A program made the translations under genes and the position numbers. This document shows positions 45,012-52,830 of a DNA stretch of 59,161 bases, piece by piece; the stretch's first letter is position 1, and each line of letters opens with the position of its first letter. A model generated the notes under the pieces. That model ran no database searches. It had not been told where the DNA came from and saw only the letters and a list, made by a program, of their open reading frames with translations. This DNA comes from CAZNNH01 sp964574335 (GTDB taxonomy: Bacteria; Acidobacteriota; Vicinamibacteria; Fen-336). The DNA lies in assembly GCA_964574335.1 (NCBI GenBank), contig CAZNNH010000019.1, forward strand, positions 1 to 59,161. The letters run 5' to 3'.

Positions 45012-46076
45012 TCAGATCCGGGCCACCGCCAGCAGGACCAGCCGCATGGCCAGGTAGGACAGGACCAGCAGGATGGCGGCTCGATGCTGGGCGGCGAGGC
45101 GTCGCCCCCGGCGCCACAGGTTCTCGGGGTAGGCGGAGACGGGCTCCCCCTCCAGGAACCGGCCGACGTCGTCGGCCAGCGCCGCCACCCCCGAGTAGCG
45201 CTGCTCGCGGTCCGGGGCCAGCGCCTTCCGGCAGATCGCCTCCAGCGGCCGGGGCACCCCGCCCGCCCGCAGACGCGGGACGGCTGCCGCCGGTTCGCGC
45301 GAGGGCCCATGGAATGTCCGGGTCTCCCGCCGCGACGTCGCGGGTTCCGCGGGGGAATGGCCGGGTGGGCGGCTCGTCAACAGGTAGTGGAGGATGGCGC
45401 CGAGCGAGTAGACGTCCGCGCGGGCGTCCAGCCCTTCGACCTCGCCCCGGGCCTGCTCGGGGGCCATGTAGGCCGGGGTGCCGAGGACGGTCCCCTGGGC
45501 GGTGGCGTCCGGGTGAGGCGGAGCCTCCGGATCCCGTGGGACCGGGCGGGGGGGCGTCTCGCCCAGCCGCTTGGCGAGCCCCCAGTCCACCACCAGCACC
45601 TCGCCGAACGGTCCCACCATCACGTTCTCGGGCTTCAGGTCACGGTGCAGGACGCCATGGGCGTGGGCGAACGCCACCGGCTCGCAGATCCGCAGCAGCA
45701 GACGCAGGCGCTCGCGCAGCGGCCGGCCTTCGGCCACGAGCTGGTCGAGGCGTTTGCCGACCACCAGCTTCATCGCGTAGAAGACGCGGCCATCCGGCAG
45801 CGTCCCCACGTCGTGGACGGGCACGATGCCCGGATGCTCGAGGCGCGCGCTGAGGTGGGCCTCACGCCGAAGCCGCGCGGCCCCTTCCGCGTCGGTGTCG
45901 ACGATCACCTTGAGCGCCACGTCGCGGTCGAGCTCGAGGTCGCGGGCGAGGTACACGACGCCCATGCCGCCCCGGGCGACCTCGTTGCGGATCTGGTAGC
46001 GCGTCTCGCACAGCTCGCCTCGCCGGACCTCCTCGCGGAGGCGGTCGAGCGCCCGGTCGCTCGGCTCGCTCACCAT
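45012..46076 (-). CDS. Membrane-anchored Ser/Thr protein kinase paired with an ECF sigma factor
   Basis: A 354-residue Hanks-type kinase: glycine loop ARGGMGVVYLA, lysine in VALKVI, catalytic loop HRDLKPENV, metal site DWGLA (in place of DFG) and GTPAYMAPEQ. A single C-terminal helix (AAILLVLSYLAMRLVLLAVA) anchors it. The ATG at 46076 overlaps the end of the sigma gene by 7 bases; a GTG at 46073 would overlap by 4. Coupled ECF-kinase genes are known in Planctomycetes, Acidobacteria and elsewhere, where the kinase phosphorylates the sigma factor to activate it. That this pair works so is inference. No extracytoplasmic sensor domain follows the helix. Confidence 0.85.
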   Translation of the reverse strand: MVSEPSDRALDRLREEVRRGELCETRYQIRNEVARGGMGVVYLARDLELDRDVALKVIVDTDAEGAARLRREAHLSARLEHPGIVPVHDVGTLPDGRVFYAMKLVVGKRLDQLVAEGRPLRERLRLLLRICEPVAFAHAHGVLHRDLKPENVMVGPFGEVLVVDWGLAKRLGETPPRPVPRDPEAPPHPDATAQGTVLGTPAYMAPEQARGEVEGLDARADVYSLGAILHYLLTSRPPGHSPAEPATSRRETRTFHGPSREPAAAVPRLRAGGVPRPLEAICRKALAPDREQRYSGVAALADDVGRFLEGEPVSAYPENLWRRGRRLAAQHRAAILLVLSYLAMRLVLLAVARI

Positions 46077-46786
46077 GTGTCGGCCCCGAAGAGGGCGCGG
46101 GCCTCGGCCCGGAACTCCTCGTCGCTGGCGGTGATCTGGCGCAGCTTCTCGAGCAGCGTTTTCCGGAGCTCGCGCCGCGCCCAGTGAAGGTGGTTGGTGA
46201 CCTGGGTGACGGGGATCCCGAGGTCGACCGCGAGCCGCGCGTAGCTGGGCCGCTCGGCGTCGGCCTCCAGGTCGTAGCGCTCGAAGGCGGCGAAGGCGAC
46301 CGACCGCAGTGTCCCCTGGCAGCGGGACCGGAGCGCCGCGACCGCTTGCGAGAAGAGGCCGCGGGCCCACTGTCTCTGGAACTCGGCCTCCAGGTCGGTG
46401 CCGTCCTCGAGCTCCAGCTCCCGGGCCCGGCCGTCCGGTCCCGTGGACTGAAGCGGGACCAGGGTGGCGCCGCCGCCCCGCTTCAGCCGCTGGCCTGCCC
46501 GGTGCTCGTTGGCCAGGTAGGCCTGCAGGCAAGCCAGCAGGTAGGAGCGGAAGCGCCCGCGGGTGGGGTCATATCGCTCCAGCCACCCCTTCTCCAGGGC
46601 CGCCGCGAAGAAGCCCTGGGCCAGATCCTCCGCCTCCTGCTCACGAGACGGGAGCCGGGTACGGATGTGGCGATGGACCGGCCTCCAGTAGGCGGAGGTC
46701 AGCACCTCGAGGGCGCGAGCCTTCAGCTCCGGGTCGCGGCTCTGCACACCCAGGACCACGGACCGGCGAGTCTGGGGAAAGGGCAA
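46070..46786 (-). CDS. ECF-like RNA polymerase sigma factor
   Basis: A 238-residue sigma factor. It begins with the FPQTRRSVVLGVQS motif typical of kinase-associated ECF groups, region 2 follows (EDLAQGFFAAALEKGWLE, about 52-70), and region 4 lies near 175-215 (SYARLAVDLGIPVTQVTNHL). The start is a TTG at 46786. No anti-sigma gene is adjacent; instead the kinase gene overlaps its end by 7 bases, so control is probably through phosphorylation. Confidence 0.8.
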   Translation of the reverse strand: MPFPQTRRSVVLGVQSRDPELKARALEVLTSAYWRPVHRHIRTRLPSREQEAEDLAQGFFAAALEKGWLERYDPTRGRFRSYLLACLQAYLANEHRAGQRLKRGGGATLVPLQSTGPDGRARELELEDGTDLEAEFQRQWARGLFSQAVAALRSRCQGTLRSVAFAAFERYDLEADAERPSYARLAVDLGIPVTQVTNHLHWARRELRKTLLEKLRQITASDEEFRAEARALFGADTW

Positions 46787-46841
46787 TGTCCTTCGATTCT
46801 CGCACGAGCTGAGCTCGCCGGCCGGTGGGGCTCTTCTCGGC

Positions 46842-47417
46842 TCAGCCGAGGACGGTGTGCTGCTTGCGGATCAGGGCCAGGAACTCGTTGCGGGTCTGGA
46901 GCTGCTCCCGGAAGGCCCCCACCATGCAGGAGGTGACGGCCACCGAGTTCTGCTTCTGGACGCCGCGCATCACCATGCACAGGTGCATGGCCTCGATCAC
47001 CACGCCCACGCCGCGCGGCCTGATCGCGTCCTGGATCGCCTCGGCGATGTCCACGGTGAGGCGCTCCTGGACCTGCAGCCGGCGCGAGAACATGTCCACC
47101 AGGCGCGGGATCTTGGAGAGGCCCACCACCTTGCCGTCGGGGAGGTAGGCCACGTGGGCCTTGCCGAAGAAGGGGAGCATGTGGTGCTCGCAGAGGCTGA
47201 ACACGTCGATGTCCTTGATGATCACCATCTCGTCGTAGGAGACGGTGAACTGGGCCTCGTTGAGGACGGTCTTGGTGTCCTGGGCGTAGCCCTCGGTGAG
47301 GAAGCGGAGCGCCTTGGCCACCCGCTCCGGGGTCAGTTGGAGCCCCTCGCGGTCGGGGTCCTCGCCGATCTCCCGAAGGACCTCCCGGACGTGGCCTTCC
47401 AGCTTGTCGTGTGCCAT
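46842..47417 (-). CDS. folE: GTP cyclohydrolase I (FolE type)
   Basis: A 191-residue enzyme converting GTP to dihydroneopterin triphosphate, first step of folate or tetrahydropterin synthesis. Zinc ligands are in SLCEHHMLPF and CMVMRGVQKQ. ATG at 47417 follows GAGGGAGGG. Length and motifs are standard and the protein should be active. It lies 25 bp after the radical SAM gene on the same strand, so they may be co-transcribed. Confidence 0.94.
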   Translation of the reverse strand: MAHDKLEGHVREVLREIGEDPDREGLQLTPERVAKALRFLTEGYAQDTKTVLNEAQFTVSYDEMVIIKDIDVFSLCEHHMLPFFGKAHVAYLPDGKVVGLSKIPRLVDMFSRRLQVQERLTVDIAEAIQDAIRPRGVGVVIEAMHLCMVMRGVQKQNSVAVTSCMVGAFREQLQTRNEFLALIRKQHTVLG

Positions 47418-47442
47418 CGACCCTCCCTCGCGCTGCCCCCAG

Positions 47443-48558
47443 CTAGCGGGCGGCCTTTCCCGCCGGCTCCACCCGCAGCGGGGTGGGCTGCTTGGTGACC
47501 GCGCACCGCTGGCAGACCTTCTCACCGCCGGCCGGGTCGTCCCAGGTGCGGCGGCGGTGCGCCTCGCGCAGGCGCTCGAAGTTGGGGCTGGCCCAGGCCT
47601 CCCGCAGGCTCAGCGCCGAGGAGCCCGGGACGCCCTCCACCACCGGCCCGCCGTCGATCTCCAGGGTGAAGCCCTGGCAGCACGGCATGGTGTGACGGCC
47701 GTCCCAGGTCACCACCATGCGCCGGAACGGGTCCGAGCACTGGAACTCCTGGGCGTTCATCTGCCTCCAGGTGGCGGCCTTCCAGTGGTGCTGCTGGCCG
47801 GCGGGGAAGTAGCACTCGCTGACCGACATCCAGTCGACGCCCAGCTTGCCCTTCCAGAACTCCTCCATCCGCCCGCTGTCGACGGCCTCGGCGTTCAGGT
47901 GGGTGCGGACCACCGAGGCGCGGATCCGGCAGTCGGGGCCGGCCTTTCCCTCGGCCCGGGCGCGCACCGCGGCGCGCACCGACTGCAGCAGCACTTCCCA
48001 GCTCCCGCCCACCCGCTGCCGGTGGTAGGTCTCGGGGTCGCAGGCGTCCACCGAGAACATCAGGTCGGTGACGCCGGCGGCCACGATCTGGCCGAACAGG
48101 TCGGGGTTCTTGCGGGCCAGGCCGTTGCCGTTGGTGTTGATCATGATGTCCGCGAAGCCCAGGTCGGCCGCCTCCCGGACGAAGGCGACCAGCCGGGGGT
48201 GGAGCGAGGGCTCGCCGCGGTAGTTGAGCTTGACCGAAAAGGCTCCCATGTCGGCGCACTGCTGGATCAGCCGGCCGAAAAGGATCGGGTCCATGTAGCC
48301 GCGCTGGTAGGTATGATCGTGGAAGTCGCGGGTGCGGATGTGCTCGTGGGTCCAGATCTGGCAGAAGCCGTGGGGGTCCTCCTCGGAGCTGCCGCAGCGC
48401 AGGTCGCACACCGCCACCGTCTCGAGGTCGACGTGGACCGGGTGGTCGGCGGCGTCGCCGTCGGCCTCGCGCCGGTCCCACTCGCGGCGGTAGGCCTGGT
48501 AGCGCTGGCTGCGGTCGGGGGCCGGGCCGAGGACGCGGAAGGTCGGGTCTTTGCTCAT
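47443..48558 (-). CDS. Radical SAM/SPASM protein with atypical cysteine spacing
   Basis: A 371-residue protein with a radical SAM barrel and a C-terminal cysteine region like SPASM (MPCCQGF, CQRC). The cluster cysteines near the start are Cys51-x3-Cys55-x10-Cys66 instead of the normal C-x3-C-x2-C: after CDLRC come GSSEEDPHGFC. The usual third Cys position holds Ser. Downstream motifs are ordinary (VKLNYRGEPSLHP, the GGE-like turn, and INTNGNGL). The protein may bind its cluster through a modified loop, or be inactive. Its neighbour folE invites a pterin or deazapurine link, but QueE is much shorter and lacks SPASM. Substrate unknown. Confidence 0.75.
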   Translation of the reverse strand: MSKDPTFRVLGPAPDRSQRYQAYRREWDRREADGDAADHPVHVDLETVAVCDLRCGSSEEDPHGFCQIWTHEHIRTRDFHDHTYQRGYMDPILFGRLIQQCADMGAFSVKLNYRGEPSLHPRLVAFVREAADLGFADIMINTNGNGLARKNPDLFGQIVAAGVTDLMFSVDACDPETYHRQRVGGSWEVLLQSVRAAVRARAEGKAGPDCRIRASVVRTHLNAEAVDSGRMEEFWKGKLGVDWMSVSECYFPAGQQHHWKAATWRQMNAQEFQCSDPFRRMVVTWDGRHTMPCCQGFTLEIDGGPVVEGVPGSSALSLREAWASPNFERLREAHRRRTWDDPAGGEKVCQRCAVTKQPTPLRVEPAGKAAR

Positions 48559-48708
48559 CGGGTCTTGCTCGCCTCTCTCACTGCGGAAGGGCTAGTGTAG
48601 CGCGAACCCCCTCTCGGGCCGGTAGCCGGCGGGGCGCCGAGCCCGGATTGACCCGTTTCGGCCCTTCCCTGGTAGAATCCCCGCTTCGTCCCGAAAGACG
48701 AGGAGAGA

Positions 48709-49362
48709 ATGGATCTCATCTACTGGTTCATCGACTTCTTCCTGCACCTCGACAGGCACCTGGCGGAGGTGATCCAGGCCTACGGCACCTGGACCTACGC
48801 CCTCCTCTTCGCCATCATCTTCCTGGAGACGGGCCTGGTGGTGACGCCGCTCCTGCCCGGCGACTCGCTACTGTTCGCGGCCGGCAGCTTCGCCGCCCTG
48901 GGGGCCCTCGACATCCGGCTGATGTTCGTCCTGCTGGCGGTCGCCGCCGTCCTCGGCGACACCGTCAACTACGGGATCGGCCACTACCTGGGGCCCAAGG
49001 TCTTCCACTACGAGCGGTCGCGCTTCTTCAACCCCGACCACCTGCGCAAGACCCACGAGTTCTACGAGAGGTACGGGGGCAAGACCATCATCATCGCCCG
49101 CTTCGTCCCCATCGTCCGGACCTTCGCCCCGTTCGTGGCCGGCATCGGGGCGATGAGCTACGCCCGCTTCATCGTCTACAACGTGGTGGGCGGGGTGGCC
49201 TGGGTGGCGATCTGCCTCTTCTCCGGCTACTTCTTCGGCAACCTGCCGTTCGTGCGCAAGAACTTCAGCCTGGTGATCCTGGTGATCATCCTGATCTCGA
49301 TCATGCCCCCCCTGATCGAGTACCTCCGCCACCGAAGAGAAGCCAAGCGGGCCGCCGCCTAG
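48709..49362 (+). CDS. DedA-family membrane protein
   Basis: A 217-residue inner-membrane protein with GAGGAGAG before the ATG at 48709. The family's marks are seen: FLETGLVVTPLLPGDSLLF, the GDTVNYGIGHYLG helix and RFVPIVRTFAPFVAG. DedA proteins are thought to be flippases for undecaprenyl phosphate or other lipids. It is divergent from the radical SAM gene, 150 bp apart. Confidence 0.9.
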   Translation: MDLIYWFIDFFLHLDRHLAEVIQAYGTWTYALLFAIIFLETGLVVTPLLPGDSLLFAAGSFAALGALDIRLMFVLLAVAAVLGDTVNYGIGHYLGPKVFHYERSRFFNPDHLRKTHEFYERYGGKTIIIARFVPIVRTFAPFVAGIGAMSYARFIVYNVVGGVAWVAICLFSGYFFGNLPFVRKNFSLVILVIILISIMPPLIEYLRHRREAKRAAA

Positions 49363-49375
49363 CACGGCGTGACCC

Positions 49376-49608
49376 GTCATCCTGAGGGCTACTTCGAAGC
49401 TGAACCCTCGAAGGATCTGCGCTCCGGCCCGTGCCCAGATTCTTCGGGCGCGGCGGGACGAGCGCCCTCCTAAGAAACAAACCGCGGAAGTCCTTTGTTA
49501 TCAGTCGCGGAGCCTGAACCGGCCTTGGCGGGGCAGGATCGGACGACAGTCCGCCGTTTCTGTCCTCACACTGACCGGCGGTCACGCCGGTGCCCGACTC
49601 AGAATGAC
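49376..49608. repeat. Intergenic repeat with forward and inverted arms (GTCATCCTGAG family)
   Basis: The forward arm begins GTCATCCTGAG (49376-49386), contains TTCGAAGC and ends CGAAGGATCT (49418). An inverted arm follows with AGATTCTTCG (49438-49447) and ends CTCAGAATGAC (49598-49608). The outer ends thus form an inverted repeat, as in a small non-coding mobile element. Motifs of this type recur between genes in several GC-rich phyla. No coding region lies here; 49363-49856 is otherwise gene-free. Confidence 0.55.
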
Positions 49609-49689
49609 GCTCTAGGTCCGAATCAGCGGCCCCCAGGCTCCTGGCTTCGGAACGAAGCGGCTCCCCGGAAGGGTCTCCCAGGCCACTCG

Positions 49690-49773
49690 CCCTCGAGCTG
49701 CCGGATTTGGGCGCCGAACCGCCGATTCTGGGGCTCGAACCGCCGATTCTGGGCGCCGAACCGCGGACTCTCG
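49690..49773. repeat. 21-bp tandem repeat array
   Basis: Three 21-base units (49711-49731, 49732-49752, 49753-49773) share CGAACCGCCGATTCTGG, with a more diverged unit before them (49690-49710). The array is non-coding as far as can be judged, although its frame would give a seven-residue repeat on each strand. Confidence 0.7.
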
Positions 49774-49812
49774 TAGCTGAGCCGGTTCAGGCCCCCGTCA
49801 TTCCCGCCCGCC

Positions 49813-49855
49813 GTCATCCTGAGTGTCGCTTCGAAGCGGACCCCCGGAAGGATCT
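49813..49855. repeat. Second forward copy of the GTCATCCTGAG repeat
   Basis: Starts GTCATCCTGAG, has CTTCGAAGCGGA in the middle and ends GAAGGATCT. It matches the copy at 49376 in order and spacing. It abuts the stop codon of the next minus-strand gene (49857-49859), so it could supply a 3' end structure. A more diverged third copy is seen around 49650-49680. Confidence 0.6.
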
Positions 49856-49856
49856 C

Positions 49857-50243
49857 TCAACCCCGCCACAGCGAGTACGACAGCAGGACCCCGAGGCCCA
49901 CGTACATGACGCCGGGCACGGCCAGCTCGAAGGCCCGCTCGTGGGAGACCCGGCTCAGGCTGCGGATCTGGGTGGCCGGCCAGAGGAAGCACAGGGAGGC
50001 CTTCAGGACGTAGGCGCAGCCGACCACGGTGAGCACGGCCGGCAGGCCCGACCAGACGTTGTGGAAGCCGAGGATCATCGACCCGAAGCCGAGGCTCAGG
50101 AAGCCGTGGACGAACACACCGGGGTATCCGCGCCCACGCAGCCAGATGAAGAAGTCGACCCAGGCGTGCCGTTGGAGGACGTGCGACAGGCCGAGGATCA
50201 GGAACTGGATCGCCGCCAGGACCTCGATGGCTCTTTCCAACAC
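49857..50243 (-). CDS. Small four-helix membrane protein, unknown
   Basis: A 128-residue protein with four hydrophobic segments (VLAAIQFLILGLSHVL, FLSLGFGSMILGF, AVLTVVGCAYVLKASLC, VMYVGLGVLLSYSLW). AGGAG precedes a GTG at 50243 by only three bases; a TTG at 50240 has better spacing. No family recognised. It follows the YdeI-like gene by 11 bp, so they form an operon. Confidence 0.65.
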   Translation of the reverse strand: MLERAIEVLAAIQFLILGLSHVLQRHAWVDFFIWLRGRGYPGVFVHGFLSLGFGSMILGFHNVWSGLPAVLTVVGCAYVLKASLCFLWPATQIRSLSRVSHERAFELAVPGVMYVGLGVLLSYSLWRG

Positions 50244-50254
50244 GTTCTCCTTGC

Positions 50255-50878
50255 TCAGGCTTCCTTGCGCCGCAGGGGCGCTACGGGCTGGCCGGCCACC
50301 GAGGCGGTCAGCAGGCTCTCGAACCGCCGCTCTCGGGTCTCCGGGCGCTTGGCGCTCATGACCCAGTGGGCGCTCAGACGCTGGTACCAGGGCGGCTGCC
50401 CCTGGAAGAACCGCCAGGCCTTCTGGTTGGCCCGCAGCCTCCCCAGGAAGGCGCGGCTCAGGCCCTTGCGCTCGGTCTCGTAGGAATACGCGGTGGCCTT
50501 GCCGGCCTCGAAGGCCTCGAGCCCGGGCGGCCGCATCCGGCCCGCCGCCCGGAGCTCCTCGGCTCGCCTCACGTTCACCCGGCTCCAGCCGCTGCGCGGC
50601 TTGCGGGGAGTGAACCGGACCGTGAAGCTGACCTCGTCGAGGGCACGCCGCACGCCGTCGATCCAGCCGAAGCACAGCGCCTCGTCCAGCGCCTGGCGAT
50701 AGGTCAGCCCCCGCCCCGCAAACTCGACCTTGAAGCACCGCACCACCAGCTCCGCCACCGTCCGGTGGTGCCCCTCCAGCCAGGCCCGAAACCGCGCCTG
50801 GCTCCGGAACGTCCGGGGGTCAGGTCTAGACTCTTGACTTTCGCGGACCGTTCTGGGCTTCGGTGTCTTCTTGGCCAT
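50255..50878 (-). CDS. YdeI/OmpD-associated family protein
   Basis: A 207-residue protein with the family's blocks: FRAWLEGHHRTVAELVVRCF, ALDEALCFGWIDGVRRALD, FTPRKPRSGWSRVNVRRAE. Members are linked to bacteriocin protection or stress but the activity is unknown. The ATG at 50878 starts a basic, disordered leader of about 20 residues. Confidence 0.83.
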   Translation of the reverse strand: MAKKTPKPRTVRESQESRPDPRTFRSQARFRAWLEGHHRTVAELVVRCFKVEFAGRGLTYRQALDEALCFGWIDGVRRALDEVSFTVRFTPRKPRSGWSRVNVRRAEELRAAGRMRPPGLEAFEAGKATAYSYETERKGLSRAFLGRLRANQKAWRFFQGQPPWYQRLSAHWVMSAKRPETRERRFESLLTASVAGQPVAPLRRKEA

Positions 50879-50929
50879 CGCACCCCTCAGGTAGTGGCGA
50901 CCAGGGTTCGGGAAGCGCCCATGTCCGTA

Positions 50930-51376
50930 TCACCATGTCCGCCCCTGGAGGTTCAACCAGTCGTCCGACATCCCGTGGTAGCGGCGCCAGATGCTGGTCC
51001 AGTCGCTGGTCTCTTCCGGGCCGAGCAGGGTGACCCGCTCGTACATGCCTATCCCGCCGCGCGTGTCGCGCAGGAACAACCTGCCGTGCGCGTTGCAGCG
51101 CTGGATCACGAAGAGGTTCTGCGGATCGACGTGCACGTCGGTGAACGCGCCCTCCGGGAGCCCGAAGCAGGCGTCGAGGCTGCGTAGCTGGGCCTCCGTC
51201 GGTCTTGCGATCGGGGACTCTGCCACCGAGCCGGCCGGAAGCGCACCGCGGGCATCCCGGTACTCCACCTCGCGCGACTCGCCCTGCACGCCGAGGATCC
51301 AGATCGGCGTGTCGGGCGGGAGGGCGTACCCGCCGATGCTCGCCTCGCGAATCAGGATCCCTCGGATCGGCTCCAC
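50930..51376 (-). CDS. Hypothetical protein, 148 residues
   Basis: GTG at 51376 follows GGAGG. The protein is soluble, without signal peptide or helix anchor, with one Trp-rich end (DWTSIWRRYHGMSDDWLNLQG). The last 30 residues and the LFVIQRCNAHGRLFLRD block suggest a beta-rich fold. I do not recognise a family. It lies between the YdeI-like gene and a small helical gene on the same strand. Confidence 0.55.
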   Translation of the reverse strand: MEPIRGILIREASIGGYALPPDTPIWILGVQGESREVEYRDARGALPAGSVAESPIARPTEAQLRSLDACFGLPEGAFTDVHVDPQNLFVIQRCNAHGRLFLRDTRGGIGMYERVTLLGPEETSDWTSIWRRYHGMSDDWLNLQGRTW

Positions 51377-51410
51377 CGACCACCTCCGCAGCAGGGCCGC
51401 GAGCAGGCAG

Positions 51411-51620
51411 TCATCGCCCGCCCACCTTCTTCTGGATCTTTGCCAGGACCTTGAGGTACATCCCCACCGCTTCCAGCCGGTGCCGCCGGTTCATCTCGAG
51501 CAGCGACCGCTTGAATCGCTTGAGCTCGGCGACGTCTTCCCCGTGGACCCTCACGAGCTCGAGATACTCGCGCTTCAGGTCCTTCAGGTTGTCGAGATCA
51601 CGCGTCATGACGCGCACCAT
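51411..51620 (-). CDS. Small helical protein, 69 residues
   Basis: Highly charged, heptad-like sequence (LKREYLELVRVHGEDVAELKRF) that should form a coiled coil. ATG at 51620, with another four codons downstream. No family recognised. Its coding status rests on charge pattern and its snug position 34 bases before the next gene. Confidence 0.45.
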   Translation of the reverse strand: MVRVMTRDLDNLKDLKREYLELVRVHGEDVAELKRFKRSLLEMNRRHRLEAVGMYLKVLAKIQKKVGGR

Positions 51621-51686
51621 TCTAGCGAGGCGCGCGGCCAGTTCCAGATCCTCTGCCGGCCGCTCGGTGACACTGTCCCGCAGCCC

Positions 51687-52216
51687 TCACGGAAGGTCGT
51701 ATCCCTTGTCCCGGGCGAGGCGAACCATGACTGGCCGCAGGTCCGACCGCAAGCGTCCAACCGCATCCGCGACCACGGCCGCGATCCGTTCCGGCAGGTC
51801 GCCCGGGATCTCGGGCTCAGGGGAGAGCAGGGCGGCCTCGAACGCCGCCAGATCGGCGAGGTCGATGCCGTCGAACCGGCCCGGCAGCACCTCCCACCAG
51901 TAGTCGCCCGTGCCCGACCAGAGGGCGCCGACACGGAAGTGGCCGGCGGAGTCGAAGACGCCCTCGCGGACGTCGACAAAGGGCGCCCCGTCGAGGTGCT
52001 CCGGCGCCTCCGCCCAGGCGAGCTCGAGCGTGAAGGAATCGTTGTGCTTGTGGCGCTGGAAGGTGAGCCTGAAGACCAGGGCGGGCCCCACGGTCCAGGC
52101 GAAGTCCCAGGTGAAACCCGGGACGCGCTGCCAGGGACCGGCTCGAAGCCTGGGAGCTCGTCCCGGAGCGCGCGAAACAGGGCTGAGCGTAGCGGCTTGC
52201 CGACCTTTGCCCGCAT
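51687..52216 (-). pseudogene. Unknown protein gene with one frameshift
   Basis: From the ATG at 52216 the frame reads MRAKVGKPLRSALFRALRDE and LPGFEPVP; near 52135 the sense moves to the next frame, which continues WQRVPGFTWDFAWTVGPALV and ends at 51687 in RDKGYDLP. Joined, the product would be about 175 residues, rich in Trp and acidic residues, with no known family. A single-base error or true mutation are both possible. Confidence 0.5.
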
Positions 52217-52219
52217 GAG

Positions 52220-52399
52220 TCAGACGGTCAGCTTGGGCTCGCTATCCTCCAAGAGCATCGAGACGACCTCTTGGAGACTCCGCTGGAGCTCGTCCAGCGT
52301 CTTTCCTTGGCTATGGGCACCGGGCCAGCCTGGCACATACCCGACGAGCAGCCCCGTGTCACGGTCGCGTTCCACCACGACGCTGTAGCTTCGCGTCAC
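52220..52399 (-). CDS. HicB-like antitoxin, 59 residues
   Basis: GTG at 52399 follows GGAG. The sequence has the short HicB fold: YSVVVERDRDTGLLVGYVPG, then WPGAHSQGKTLDEL and LQEVVSMLLED. In HicAB pairs HicB neutralises the RNase HicA. No HicA frame is adjacent; instead the end of a broken upstream frame overlaps the start by four bases (GTGA). It may be a solitary regulator or a remnant. Confidence 0.75.
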   Translation of the reverse strand: MTRSYSVVVERDRDTGLLVGYVPGWPGAHSQGKTLDELQRSLQEVVSMLLEDSEPKLTV

Positions 52400-52689
52400 T
52401 CGAGCGCCTCCAGTAGACGACCGTCTGCGCGGAGGATGTGGTCGGCAAGCCCCATCATCCGCTGATTCGGCTGCCCCTTGGGGTGTGTACTCCGGATCTA
52501 GTCGATGGCCTCGTGCTCGTGGCCGGATCCGAGCTTGGTAGCCAGGATGGTGATGGCCGCCGCGGCATGCGAGGTGAGCAGAGGATCTTGCCCGCACGAG
52601 TGCGTCCCGCCGTGACGATCGAGTCGTTCCACACGGAGCTCATCCGACCTCGCAAGACCGGTGCCACGCATCGCAGGAGCGATCGGCAC
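52396..52689 (-). pseudogene. Disrupted partner frame upstream of hicB-like gene
   Basis: A GTG-started frame at 52689 (AAAAITILATKLGSGHEHEAID) meets a TAG at 52498-52500, then stays open as QPNQRMMGLADHILRADGRL and ends in LLEALE with a TGA that overlaps the hicB start. The whole 52400-52830 stretch holds only such broken frames. The protein is not recognised and does not resemble HicA. Confidence 0.35.
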
Positions 52690-52830
52690 CCAAGGCTGCC
52701 ACCACCTTCTCCGCGGGTAGAAGACGAACCCGCTCCTGAATGTGACGGTTGGCTCGGATGGTGGGAGGTCTGTGTCGTTGGTCTCTCCGGCCTCGCAGCG
52801 TGCGACCGATCATGGGCGAGGCGCGCCTGT

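Noticed and set aside
47443..48558. Radical SAM gene as queE because of folE next door
   Set aside because: Too long, has a SPASM-like end, and its cysteine pattern differs from QueE.
49711..49773. tRNA T-arm-like words (GGTTCGAGCC on the minus strand)
   Set aside because: They arise from the 21-bp tandem repeat; no acceptor stem or anticodon arm can be drawn.
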